This document shows, piece by piece, positions 34,992 to 43,171 of a stretch of DNA of 64,000 nucleotides. Under the pieces are notes generated by a model. That model was not told the origin of the DNA. It did no database searches and worked only from the letters and a program-made list of their open reading frames with translations. The DNA is taken from NCBI RefSeq assembly GCF_018139645.1, contig NZ_JAGSPM010000006.1:186001-250000 (forward strand). The letters are read 5' to 3'. The translations under genes were made by a program, and so were the position numbers. The first letter of the stretch is position 1. Each line of letters begins with the position of its first letter. This DNA comes from Affinundibacterium baiyunense. Its GTDB lineage: Bacteria; Pseudomonadota; Gammaproteobacteria; Burkholderiales; Burkholderiaceae_D.

Positions 34992-35408
34992 ATGATGATC
35001 CGTTTAATTTATGCCAGCCGTGCAGTGAATTTGGGACCTGCCGACGTTAAAGATATTTTGGCGAGTTCGCGTAAGAATAATCAGCAACTTGCCGTCACTG
35101 GCGCACTTAGTTTGTCGAACGGTATTTTCTTGCAATGCTTGGAGGGTGAACGCTCGGCAGTGAACGCGCTTTATCATCATATTTTGAAAGATAAGCGACA
35201 TAACAAACCGGAGGTGCTGGTACTGGAGGAAATCACGCAGCGCCAATTTACTGGTTGGAATATGGGCTTGATCGCCGCTACCACTGAGAATGCCGCACTG
35301 TTCCTCAAATATTCTTCCACAGCGGAATTTGATCCGTTTCGTATGTCAGCCGCTGCATTGAAAGAGTTTTTTGCTGAGGTAATCAGTAGCGCACGTTGGT
35401 TGAGTTAA
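34992..35408 (+). CDS. BLUF-domain blue-light photoreceptor, single domain
   Basis: The 138-residue protein is a BLUF domain with a short C-terminal helix region. The flavin-site tyrosine is in the first strand (IRLIYAS), followed by the 'SSRKNNQQLAVTGALSLSNGIFLQCLEGE' region with the key glutamine. Then come the 'VNALYHHILKDKRHNKPEVLVLEEITQRQFTGWNMG' segment with the conserved Trp and Met. All four residues of the light-switch network can be seen. It should bind FAD and sense blue light. There is no attached EAL, cyclase or other output domain, so it signals through a partner protein. The two ATG codons at 34992 and 34995 are both possible starts. A terminator at 35435-35458 ends the unit. 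Confidence 0.92.
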   Translation: MMIRLIYASRAVNLGPADVKDILASSRKNNQQLAVTGALSLSNGIFLQCLEGERSAVNALYHHILKDKRHNKPEVLVLEEITQRQFTGWNMGLIAATTENAALFLKYSSTAEFDPFRMSAAALKEFFAEVISSARWLS

Positions 35409-35434
35409 TGTAGACTATAAAATCACCCTAAAAA

Positions 35435-35458
35435 ACTAGCGCGTGTCGCTAGTTTTTT
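35435..35458 (+). terminator. Rho-independent terminator after BLUF gene
   Basis: ACTAGCG (35435-35441) pairs with CGCTAGT (35447-35453) over a 5-base loop, preceded by an A-run and followed by six T. Confidence 0.85.
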
Positions 35459-35556
35459 GTTTTTGGCGGTTTTATTCAAGACAGCAATCGCGTTCGACTT
35501 TATGATGAGTCTGCGTAACCACCGAAAACATTTCTTATTTTATGAACGGAGTAATG

Positions 35557-35940
35557 ATGCAATTTGCCTACACAATTCTTTATGTGAATGATGTCAAACA
35601 AAGCTTGGCGTTTTATGAAAAGGCTTTTGGTATGCGGACTCGATTTCTGCACGAGAGTGGTGATTATGGCGAATTGGAAACTGGCGGCACAGCACTTGCG
35701 TTTTCGTCACGCGCTTTGATGCGCCAATTGGGAAAAGAAGTCAGTAACTCTGATCCGCATCATCCTAGTTTTGAGATTGCCCTAGTGAGTGAAGACGTTG
35801 CGGCAGCGGTGCGCACGGCTGTTGATGCTGGCGCTACACTGATGCAAGCGCCAAAAGAAATGCCTTGGGGCCAAACGATTGCTTATGTCGCAGATCTTGA
35901 TGGTGTCTTGGTAGAAATTTGTACCTCGATGCAGGCCTAG
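35557..35940 (+). CDS. VOC-family (glyoxalase/dioxygenase-like) protein
   Basis: From the ATG at 35557 (ACGGAG site 5 bases upstream; frame open from 35542) the product is 127 residues. It has two beta-alpha-beta-beta-beta halves: YTILYVNDVKQSLAFYEKAFGMRT with LETGGTALAFSSR, then FEIALVSEDVAAAVRTAVDAGATLMQAPKEMPWGQTIAYVADLDGVLVEI. Glu in the last strand (VEI) is in the usual metal-ligand position. The subgroup includes bleomycin-resistance-like and glyoxalase-like proteins. The substrate is unknown, and resistance function is not implied. Its stop codon overlaps by 4 bases the stop of the convergent AraC gene. Confidence 0.87.
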   Translation: MQFAYTILYVNDVKQSLAFYEKAFGMRTRFLHESGDYGELETGGTALAFSSRALMRQLGKEVSNSDPHHPSFEIALVSEDVAAAVRTAVDAGATLMQAPKEMPWGQTIAYVADLDGVLVEICTSMQA

Positions 35941-36671
35941 GCATAACCATCTGCCATGATTAATTCTTGGTAGATGGGAGAGCGTAGCATGGTGCTCGGA
36001 CTGCATCCAAACCAACGTTGGAACTCGCGACATAAATGTGCTTGATCGGCATAGGCAAAATCGGCAGCGAGTTCCGCCAAATTCATACGATTACCCTTAT
36101 CCTGATTTAAATTCATGCGCGCTAGCAAGGCTTGTGCAGCTTGTCTGGCGCGTGCCAGACTCCGCCAATAAGTTGGTGAGCGCCCAGTTTTCTGGATCAG
36201 CCATCGTTGCAAACTACGTTCTGATACGCCTAGTTCACGTGCGGAATCCGGCACGCTGTGACGTGTTTTCAGGCTATCTAATGCATCCACAATTTGGGTG
36301 TCAAGGTCGAATGCGTCATCCAATACTTGCAAGATTTGCGCAGTATGGTGTTGTGGATCTATTGGGAATTGCGTTGTTAAATTATCGAGGCGCTCTATCA
36401 ATTTTGTTGATCTTGCATGCGCTTGATTGAAACTCGCTGCCGGGTGTAGTCGCCATCCAAAGTAGCTATCCCCTCGATCACTCTCAACATAACGTGCGCC
36501 GTCATCGAGTGGGCTCAGCATGTGTAAAGACGTGCCTTGATGATTCGATCGAATAATAAAATCGCGGCAGCCATCTGGCAGCACCAGCATACGTGTTGCC
36601 GTATCGGTGGTGTGCTGCCACACACTTAACACCGTATTTGGTAATCGCTGAGATTCATCGCAGTTGGGCAT
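35937..36671 (-). CDS. AraC-family transcriptional regulator (DUF6597-type N-terminus)
   Basis: The 244-residue protein has the AraC HTH at its C-terminus: SVPDSARELGVSERSLQRWLIQKTGRSPTYWRSLARARQA, then LAELAADFAYADQAHLCREFQRWFGCSP. The N-terminal half (SVWQHTTDTATRMLVLPDGCRDFIIRSN, FGWRLHPAASF) is the form seen in DUF6597-type regulators, where the 'vlPDGc.dlI' strand is typical. It converges with the VOC gene, sharing 4 bases at the stop codons. Convergence does not favour direct control of that gene. The effector is unknown. Confidence 0.87.
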   Translation of the reverse strand: MPNCDESQRLPNTVLSVWQHTTDTATRMLVLPDGCRDFIIRSNHQGTSLHMLSPLDDGARYVESDRGDSYFGWRLHPAASFNQAHARSTKLIERLDNLTTQFPIDPQHHTAQILQVLDDAFDLDTQIVDALDSLKTRHSVPDSARELGVSERSLQRWLIQKTGRSPTYWRSLARARQAAQALLARMNLNQDKGNRMNLAELAADFAYADQAHLCREFQRWFGCSPSTMLRSPIYQELIMADGYA

Positions 36672-36804
36672 AGCTAAGAATAATTTGGTGTGTTTGTAAA
36701 TGTAGAAATTGTATCGATCTAGGTTGTGTAATACGAGTACTTAAGATATTGTCTTGCAACATAGATTAATTTACATTTTTTATCGGTGCGAATTTGGGGT
36801 AGCT

Positions 36805-38187
36805 ATGCTTAAAAGAATTATTTTACGGAGTTTGTTAGGAATCATCTTCGTCGTAACCAGTATCGTTCTGATATTTGTTGTCGCCAACTGGCAAGATCAA
36901 GCTTTGCGACCAGAAGTGCAGGCAAGCTTAGATTGGAAAGCACCTCAACATATCGAAGATGATAATGGCTATTTGATTTTACTTGGGATCAATGCGAAGA
37001 ATGGGTTTGATCCTTTGTCGGTAGGCAAGCGTAAATTAGAGTTGGATTTAATTCGATATGAGCGTGAGCCTAATTCAAGCGAATATGAATCAGAAGAAGA
37101 ATCGTTTAAGAAGTCGGACGACGAAGTTTGTGAATATGCAAAGACGGTGAATTGTGTCGACTTTTATATTTCGCGTTCGCTTGGGCGAGAGCAGGAAATC
37201 ATTGAATCTCGCCGTGTGTTGAGTGAACACCTGAACTTGATTTTAACAAGTAAAGACTTTACGGAAATTGCCCCCCCGTTTATTGCAGCAAGTATTCCGC
37301 CATACTCGACAATGGTTCATGCTATGGAAATTGAACGTATGCGCGCAATTCGTTTAATTGCAAACGGGCAGAGCGAGCAAGGGATGGCTGCATTGATGAA
37401 AATTGCCACGTTCTCCCAGCGTTGGTTAGAGAATTCCACTTTCTTGATTTCACACATGATTGCGTTGTCAGCGGTGCAGCGCGATATTCGAATTGTCGAT
37501 GAATTGTTACAACGGTTTCCAAACTTAAATAATCAATACGCTGCAATCAAAACTTGGCTAGAAGGTTTCTCTGAAAAGAAAATGAGCATTAGTCGAGCCC
37601 TCAATTTTGAATCAAGAATCAGCCTGCGAATAATGCATGACTTACGCCTAGAATCAGGTGATCCGCAAAATTCTTGGTGGCAAGGCTTTATGTTTAATTT
37701 GTTGAATAGACCGAATGCAAGCTTAAATTTAGCTTATGACTGGCAGCAAGTTTGGCCTACTTTGGCAGATCAATCTGGTCGAGATTACCTTGTGAAAAAG
37801 AACGAAGTTAAAGCTAAGCAAGATGCATTGCTTGGTTTCGGCTTCTCTAAAATTTACTTACGTGACCCTATCACCAAAGTGTTGTTAGATGTTAGTACCC
37901 CTGGATACGAGGCTTATATAGAGAAGCACATTGATACTTTTGCCCAGATCCATCTGTTCGCAACGAAGATGGAATTATTAGTGGGCAAAGTGCCATTATC
38001 TGCGATCCCACAAGCTGTGCAAGATCTCGCCAAACGGTATCCGAATCCTTATGACGGTAAGCCAGTTGGATGGGATGTGAAAAAGAATCAGTTGTTCATC
38101 CAACTACTCCAAGAATCAAATCAGCGATATCAAAAATCGAAAGATTTGCGGCTTGATGTATTGAGTGGTGCGGCTGTTGAAACATAA
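36805..38187 (+). CDS. Unrecognised protein with N-terminal membrane anchor
   Basis: I recognise no family. I choose the ATG at 36805 (GGGG 6 bases upstream, then MLKRIILRSLLGIIFVVTSIVLIF) over the frame start at 36754. This gives 460 residues with one membrane helix (about 8-30) and a large exported part, positively charged side in. The exported region is mostly helical. It has paired cysteines (DDEVCEYAKTVNCVDFY, residues about 106-120) that could form a disulfide and many Trp/Tyr residues, with a helical-repeat feel (residues 160-260: AMEIERMRAIRLIANGQSEQGMAALMKIATFSQRWLENS). It ends with a proline-rich GKPVGWDVKKNQLFIQ segment common in proteins annotated only as hypothetical. The gene is AT-richer than its neighbours. 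It stands alone with a terminator at 38296-38330. Confidence 0.65.
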   Translation: MLKRIILRSLLGIIFVVTSIVLIFVVANWQDQALRPEVQASLDWKAPQHIEDDNGYLILLGINAKNGFDPLSVGKRKLELDLIRYEREPNSSEYESEEESFKKSDDEVCEYAKTVNCVDFYISRSLGREQEIIESRRVLSEHLNLILTSKDFTEIAPPFIAASIPPYSTMVHAMEIERMRAIRLIANGQSEQGMAALMKIATFSQRWLENSTFLISHMIALSAVQRDIRIVDELLQRFPNLNNQYAAIKTWLEGFSEKKMSISRALNFESRISLRIMHDLRLESGDPQNSWWQGFMFNLLNRPNASLNLAYDWQQVWPTLADQSGRDYLVKKNEVKAKQDALLGFGFSKIYLRDPITKVLLDVSTPGYEAYIEKHIDTFAQIHLFATKMELLVGKVPLSAIPQAVQDLAKRYPNPYDGKPVGWDVKKNQLFIQLLQESNQRYQKSKDLRLDVLSGAAVET

Positions 38188-38212
38188 CATTGCTCCTTCA
38201 TGCTGTTTTTTT

Positions 38213-38265
38213 ACGATTGATTGATCACTTGATTGATCAATTGATTGATAGATAAATTGATTGAG
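38213..38265. repeat. TTGATTGAT-rich direct repeats
   Basis: The stretch after the unrecognised gene contains GATTGATTGATCAC, then TTGATTGATCAA, TTGATTGATAGA and AATTGATTGAGG. This is four near-copies of a 12-base unit around TTGATTGAT. It could be slippage or a protein-binding array. Confidence 0.5.
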
Positions 38266-38295
38266 GTTCACAGCATAAATAGTTGAATAAAAGAA

Positions 38296-38330
38296 GCGAG
38301 ATAAGATTGAATCCTTATCTCGCTTTTTAT
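38296..38330. terminator. Rho-independent terminator
   Basis: GCGAGATAAG (38296-38305) pairs with CTTATCTCGC (38314-38323) over an 8-base loop and is followed by T-rich sequence. It lies between the convergent genes at 36805 and 38378 and mainly serves the plus strand. Confidence 0.85.
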
Positions 38331-38377
38331 TTTTTACTTTCTATTCTTCTTTTGTAGAGTCTTATTTATTTACATCT

Positions 38378-40750
38378 TTATTTCTCTACAGGCTTCTCTT
38401 TCTTTTCATCCTTTTCATCTTTTTTCAGCGGCGTATTGAAATCAATCATCATATTGCCCGTGGGTTGATTCATCTTGAATAATTCCAAACGAGATTTGGT
38501 GATCTTGCGTGGCCAAGAATTATTGTTGAGATCGATATCTGCTGTTTCCAAGTAAGGATCTTGCGTTAGACTGACCATTGGTTCATCTGTGACAACCAGC
38601 TTAGTAAGCTTCTTGGAGTTGTAACGCCATACTTCGGCAGGAATGCGTTCAATGACTTTTTTACCGCTCTTGAGTTCGATTTCTAAAATCAAAGGCATCA
38701 CCAAACCGCCAACGTTGGAGAAGTCCACCAGATAGTAATACTTGCCCGATTTAAGCATGGCTTTCTCTTCATCATCGAGACTCTTCATCAAATCATTGTA
38801 GTTATTGCGATCTTTATTCGTGACAGTGAAATCATCATGTTCGTTATAAAAATCTTTTAAGCCTGGTTGCGTATCGATGCGACGTGCTGGCAACGATTTA
38901 TTTCTTTGCGCAGCTAAAGAAACTGGTTCTTCATTTTTTCGTGCGCGTTGCCAAGCTTTTTCGATTTCAGGATCTTTGCTAGAAACTTGATATTGCACGA
39001 TACCATCGACGCTGATATCAACTGGATCAGTGGTGTAGAACCAACCACGCCAGAACCAATCCAAGTCGGTACCCGAAGCGTCTTCCATAGTGCGGAAAAA
39101 ATCGGCTGGCGTTGGGCGTTTAAACTTCCAGCGACGCGCATATTCTTTAAAGGCAAAGTCAAATAATTCGCGGCCTAAAATCGTTTCGCGCAAGATGTGT
39201 AAGCCAGCCGTTGGTTTGGCGTAAGCATTATTGCCAAATTGCAGAACCGATTCCGAATTGGTCATGATCGGCGTTTGATTTTTACTGCGCATATAGTCGA
39301 CGATGCCGCGTGGTTCGCTAGGGAATAGATCTTGATAATTTTCTTCCCAAGCCCGTTCTGCCAAGGTCTGTAAGAAAGAATTTAAACCTTCATCCATCCA
39401 AGTCCATTGACGCTCATCCGAGTTCACAATCATCGGGAAGTAATTGTGACCAACTTCGTGAATGATCACACTGATCATCGAATATTTTGTTTGCTTGGAA
39501 TAGGTCAATTCACCAGTCTTTTTATCTTTGGTTGGTCGACCGCCATTAAATGCGATCATCGGATATTCCATCCCGCCTTGTGGGCCATTGACCGATTGCG
39601 CAACTGGGTAAGGATATTCAAGACTGTATTTATTGTATTGCTCTATCGTGTGAATCACTGCTTGCGTGGAATACTGACCCCATAAAGGATTTGCTTCTTT
39701 CGGGTAGAAAGACATGGCTAAACCATTGCTGTTTCCAGTTTTATAGCCTTGTGCATCCCAGATAAATTTACGCGAAGATGCCCAAGCAAAGTCACGCACA
39801 TTTTTCGCTTTGAAATGCCAAGTCTTTTGAGTAGTTGCGCGTGACTTCTCGGCTTTTTCTGCTTCTGCTTGCGTCACGATCAAAACTGGTTTTGACGCAT
39901 TGCGTGCTTGCGCTAAACGCTCACGTTGAATCGCGCTGAGTACAGCATCTGGATTGCTTAATTCACCCGTAGCCGACACCACATGGTCACCCGGCAAGGT
40001 GATTTGCACATCAAAGTCGCCAAACTCTAAGGTGAATTCACCTGAGCCCAAAAATTGTTTGTGCTGCCAGGCATACACATCGTAATAAGCGGCCATGCGC
40101 GGATACCAGTGAGCAATTTCAAAGATATCGTTTTTATCTTCTTTGAAGTGTTCATAGCCAGTGCGCGCCCACAACACCATGCCATCGTTGATGTTGTGTT
40201 TCCAGTCCAAACTAAAGGTAAATTTTTCACCCGGTTTTAAGCTTTGCGGCAAGTCGATACGCATCATGGTGCGATTGATAACGTATTTCAAAGCCTGGCC
40301 ATTTGCTGCTTTAACCGTGCCAATCTTAAAACCACCATCGAACTTTTCTTTTTCGTTCAATGTGTGCATGGCAGTAAAACTCATCGCGTTCGGATTTTTC
40401 CATGCATCGCGTGAAGGGTAGGTCGCTGTCGTGTTGGCGTCAGAATCAGGCTTGAAAATATTTTGGTCGAGTTGCAACCACAAATAATTCAACGTATCTG
40501 GCGAGTTATTGTGATAGGTGATGGTTTCAGAGCCAGTAATACTACGCTTGTCTTCATCCAAGCTAGCGCGAATTACGTAATCAGCCCGTTGCTGCCAATA
40601 CGCATGCCCAGGAGCGCCAGAAGCAGCACGGATGGAGGTCGGGGTGGGTAATAGATCTTCCAGTTGTCTAAATTTGTCTTCAGACTGCTGGGCAGAAGCC
40701 ATCACCGGAACGCTCATGCAAAGCAGCATAAGCCAGGAGGAAATACGCAT
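38378..40750 (-). CDS. M1-family zinc metallopeptidase (aminopeptidase), secreted; copy 2
   Basis: This 790-residue protein is a near copy of the enzyme at 6143-8515, with equal length and the same domain order. A signal peptide (cleaved near VMASA) is followed by the M1 beta domain, GGMEYPM, HEVGH near residue 431 and DEGLNSF with the third zinc ligand. Long blocks are identical (for example PRGIVDYM and RPTPADFFRTMEDASGTDLDW), while the region after the catalytic domain differs (EEPVSLAAQRNKSLPARR). Active-site residues are intact in both, so both should be active. A GGAG site lies upstream of the ATG. It is a single gene, not linked to a TonB receptor. The divergence with conserved active site suggests an older duplication. 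Confidence 0.9.
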   Translation of the reverse strand: MRISSWLMLLCMSVPVMASAQQSEDKFRQLEDLLPTPTSIRAASGAPGHAYWQQRADYVIRASLDEDKRSITGSETITYHNNSPDTLNYLWLQLDQNIFKPDSDANTTATYPSRDAWKNPNAMSFTAMHTLNEKEKFDGGFKIGTVKAANGQALKYVINRTMMRIDLPQSLKPGEKFTFSLDWKHNINDGMVLWARTGYEHFKEDKNDIFEIAHWYPRMAAYYDVYAWQHKQFLGSGEFTLEFGDFDVQITLPGDHVVSATGELSNPDAVLSAIQRERLAQARNASKPVLIVTQAEAEKAEKSRATTQKTWHFKAKNVRDFAWASSRKFIWDAQGYKTGNSNGLAMSFYPKEANPLWGQYSTQAVIHTIEQYNKYSLEYPYPVAQSVNGPQGGMEYPMIAFNGGRPTKDKKTGELTYSKQTKYSMISVIIHEVGHNYFPMIVNSDERQWTWMDEGLNSFLQTLAERAWEENYQDLFPSEPRGIVDYMRSKNQTPIMTNSESVLQFGNNAYAKPTAGLHILRETILGRELFDFAFKEYARRWKFKRPTPADFFRTMEDASGTDLDWFWRGWFYTTDPVDISVDGIVQYQVSSKDPEIEKAWQRARKNEEPVSLAAQRNKSLPARRIDTQPGLKDFYNEHDDFTVTNKDRNNYNDLMKSLDDEEKAMLKSGKYYYLVDFSNVGGLVMPLILEIELKSGKKVIERIPAEVWRYNSKKLTKLVVTDEPMVSLTQDPYLETADIDLNNNSWPRKITKSRLELFKMNQPTGNMMIDFNTPLKKDEKDEKKEKPVEK

Positions 40751-40990
40751 GATAGAAACTCCAGAAAACGATTGATGTAGTGGTTTGGTCGTGATTCTCG
40801 CGAAAACCTACTGGCTTCCTTATCAAAAAATCAGATCAGGGCTTGCAGAAACTTGGACGCAATTTGCGCGTTTAAGTTCTGGCGCAGACTGAAGAATCGT
40901 CCAGATGGTGCTGGATTGTCAATTATTGTGGTCGCGATTGTTGTTTGTGGCTGAAGTGTATTGCCGAGTTAGCTACCCACTTGGTCGTTC

Positions 40991-41515
40991 TTAAGCATTC
41001 CTGAGTGTACTTAATTGCTGCCAAGCGGCCAATTTCAAGGCATAAGACATAGTGTGGGCTGGGCTACTAGAAGGTAAGCTGAGTAGTCGATATGATGCAC
41101 CGTGTTCTTGCAAAATCTTGCTACCCAATTTATAAGCAGTTGCCCCATTAAACGCAATCGTGTGTAAATTCGGTAATGTGTTCACTAGGCTGATTAGATC
41201 GTTATCGCTGTGATTGCGGATTTGGCTATCCAAACTCCCGCGTCGATGGGCATGCGCAATCACATCCCATAAACCAATTTGATGCATTAACAAAGTTTGC
41301 AAGCGTGTTGGGTAATCGAGATTGACCAAATCGGTTTGTACAACATCAGATAGCAAATGCCAAAATCGATTTTGTGGATGTGCATAGTATTGTTGTTGCG
41401 CGAGCGATGCATCTCCGGGCAAGCTACCTAAAATCAAAATCCTTGTATGCAGATCGACGACGGGCGCAAAGCTACGTTTCGCAAGGCCTGGCTGTGGTTC
41501 TGATTGTGATAGCAT
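40991..41515 (-). CDS. DNA-deoxyinosine glycosylase (UDG superfamily, family 6-like)
   Basis: The 174-residue protein carries ILILGSLPGDASLAQQQYYAHPQNRFW, the signature of hypoxanthine-DNA glycosylase-type members of the uracil-DNA glycosylase superfamily. The first motif 'GSLPGD.S' replaces the GQDPYH of Ung, and 'YYAHP.N.FW' contains the catalytic asparagine. The second conserved motif near the C-terminus, LLSLPSSSPAHTMSYA, holds the serine-proline-rich minor-groove loop. It removes deaminated adenine (hypoxanthine) from DNA for base-excision repair in the cytoplasm. It has no operon partner. Start at 41515 (MLSQSEPQPGLAKRSFAP) is plausible; residues 1-12 may be extra. Confidence 0.9.
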   Translation of the reverse strand: MLSQSEPQPGLAKRSFAPVVDLHTRILILGSLPGDASLAQQQYYAHPQNRFWHLLSDVVQTDLVNLDYPTRLQTLLMHQIGLWDVIAHAHRRGSLDSQIRNHSDNDLISLVNTLPNLHTIAFNGATAYKLGSKILQEHGASYRLLSLPSSSPAHTMSYALKLAAWQQLSTLRNA

Positions 41516-41834
41516 CGTTGTTAGTGAAAGCAGGTGTGAGGAGAGTTGATCTCTATAATCTTCACACGTATTTTAACTGGCTTCGAGCTCTTGTCGGTTT
41601 TGTAGTTGTCGAACATAGTGCGTAATTCGGGGAATATAGGTCTTTGAGGCGATCCTCTAGCTTGGTAGAATGCAGTTCTATTTGAATGACGTTTCCCATA
41701 GAAATTTTAATACTGATCAAATACGCAGTACATCTCTGGAAAGCTAATATGCGAAAGACTTTGGAGAGTTTCTATGAAAAGTATTATGCGACAAGTCGCT
41801 TTTTCACCAGTCATTTCACCTTCTATATTTAGTA
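41516..41834. other. Intergenic region, boundary of a small-ORF island
   Basis: These 319 bases between the glycosylase and the first small ORF become AT-rich from about 41700. A minus-strand frame (41707-42126) overlies the small plus-strand ORF but lacks a ribosome site and looks like a shadow. No repeat marks the boundary. Confidence 0.45.
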
Positions 41835-42101
41835 ATGCACGACATGAATGAACGGCAACGATACGTTTTTGGGCTTTGTGAATCGTCCATTGCAGCTTTG
41901 AAAAATTCAAACAATCAGACATTCTCAGATGCAATGACGACCCAGCTTTTAAATGAAATTCACCAAATGTCGAAGTCGCTTGATCCCAATCTTTTTTCGC
42001 CAACCTTTGCCCGCATATTAACGGATTCGTATGACGGGGATCTAACAGATCAATTACTATTATTGAACTATGAATATTCTCGAATTCGAAGAAATGAGTA
42101 G
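41835..42101 (+). CDS. Small unrecognised protein
   Basis: The 88-residue product (MHDMNERQRYVFGLCESSIAALKNSNNQTF...) is acidic and predicted all-helical, with no signal or membrane helix. No family comes to mind. Starts at 41835 and 41844 are both possible, and neither has a clear ribosome site. It is the first of four small plus-strand ORFs in an AT-rich stretch. The size, acidity and clustering resemble immunity or antitoxin genes, but I see no toxin next to it. That reading is a guess. Confidence 0.45.
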   Translation: MHDMNERQRYVFGLCESSIAALKNSNNQTFSDAMTTQLLNEIHQMSKSLDPNLFSPTFARILTDSYDGDLTDQLLLLNYEYSRIRRNE

Positions 42102-42210
42102 CTACGTTAGGGAAGTCCTTGTGCATAACGGGATGGTCGATCCGGCTGACAGTGATGTGGCTCAGTGTTTTATAAATTTGTGGGCCGCCTTCCGCTTACC
42201 GTTGCTTTAG
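42070..42210 (+). CDS. Very small overlapping ORF, unrecognised
   Basis: A 46-residue frame (MNILEFEEMSSYVREVLVHN...) starts at 42070, overlapping the end of the previous ORF by 32 bases, and stops at 42210, 13 bases before the next gene. The product has an amphipathic helix and a hydrophobic end (FINLWAAFRLPLL). The overlap allows coupled translation. It may also be the remains of a longer gene. Evidence is limited to position and composition. Confidence 0.3.
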   Translation: MNILEFEEMSSYVREVLVHNGMVDPADSDVAQCFINLWAAFRLPLL

Positions 42211-42223
42211 GCATCTACAATAT

Positions 42224-42610
42224 ATGAACGCATTGGAATTATTGAAAACAGAACTTTGTGAAGCGGAGAATATTCTAAGCACCGAGTTTTCATTTGAAAT
42301 GGCTGAGCCGTCGTATCAAAGATTTTTAGCTCTAGTAAATGTAGGCGAAGTTAGTCGAGAAGAAGTGTCGACGCTGATTACCTCAATGTTTAAAAATGGT
42401 GAAATATCTGAGGAACCTGTCGCATATTTAATGCATGTTTTGCGCTGGGGTGAGGTAAAAGAATGGGTAGAGAGAAGTTTGGCGGGTATGGCTAATCCAA
42501 TGCTGCATGGTCGTCAGTTGGAAAAAATACTAGAAGCCTACAGCGACTCTTGGGAGAACCGAGAGTTTTATTCATGTCTGAAAATAAATGGTGAGGCGTT
42601 TAATGTTTAA
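42224..42610 (+). CDS. Small acidic helical protein, unrecognised
   Basis: The 128-residue product (MNALELLKTELCEAENILSTEFSFEM...) is rich in Glu and predicted mostly helical. It has tryptophan-containing helices (LRWGEVKEWVERSL and YSDSWENREFYSCLK). The shape and composition are those of many small cytoplasmic immunity proteins, yet no specific immunity family can be named. It is third in the row of small plus-strand ORFs, 13 bases after the previous stop. The stop at 42610 is followed by 99 bases without a gene. Confidence 0.5.
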   Translation: MNALELLKTELCEAENILSTEFSFEMAEPSYQRFLALVNVGEVSREEVSTLITSMFKNGEISEEPVAYLMHVLRWGEVKEWVERSLAGMANPMLHGRQLEKILEAYSDSWENREFYSCLKINGEAFNV

Positions 42611-42709
42611 CAAATCGATCATAGTTGTTCATATTTGTTCGCTGGATAGCTTCAGTCTGTGCATGCATCGCATTTTATGCACACTTACTCTGCCTCCAAG
42701 TTCAGCGTT

Positions 42710-43066
42710 ATGATAAAAATGACGATTGATGAGACCGCATCCGCGATTAGTCGTACATCACCGGATGTTATTGTTCAAGGCTTGTCTAGACTGTTGGTCG
42801 AATGGAAGCTCAGTGCTGCCAATGTGAATGAGCTTCAAATTCAAGTCGAGCGTTACATTGGCAATAGTTGGATTTCTGACGATTCGACACATGCTGCCGT
42901 TGATGCCCTTTGGTCGGCATTCTGTAAGACTGCGATTGGTTGTATCGGCGGCATGAGTATCAATGAGCGCCTTTATCACTTTGGACTTTTAGAGATGTTT
43001 GATAATGCCAGTTCGTCGCACGCAAGGGAGGTAATTTATGCAAAGCTCCTCGCGGTTCAGATGTAG
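42710..43066 (+). CDS. Small helical protein, unrecognised
   Basis: From the ATG at 42710 the product is 118 residues (MIKMTIDETASAISRTSPDVIVQGLSRLL...). The frame extends back to 42659, but the first 17 residues look like noise. It is predicted helical, cytoplasmic, with several Ser/Ala helices and a C-terminal NERLYHFGLLEMFDN segment. It is last of the small-ORF row. No family is recognised. An immunity-like or phage-derived origin is possible but unproven. Its stop is 105 bases before the convergent sugar permease gene. Confidence 0.45.
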   Translation: MIKMTIDETASAISRTSPDVIVQGLSRLLVEWKLSAANVNELQIQVERYIGNSWISDDSTHAAVDALWSAFCKTAIGCIGGMSINERLYHFGLLEMFDNASSSHAREVIYAKLLAVQM

Positions 43067-43171
43067 CGTTGATGCTGTATTCTGAATCCCTTACTAGCAA
43101 ATTCCCAAACAATGTAACCGCACTTTATGAAGCTGCACGTCAATTATTCAACCAGAAAAATCAAACCAAGC

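Noticed and set aside
41707..42126. Minus-strand open frame of 139 codons
   Set aside because: It overlaps the plus-strand small ORF, has no ribosome site, and its product (many Ile, His, Cys, Phe mixed) shows no domain pattern.
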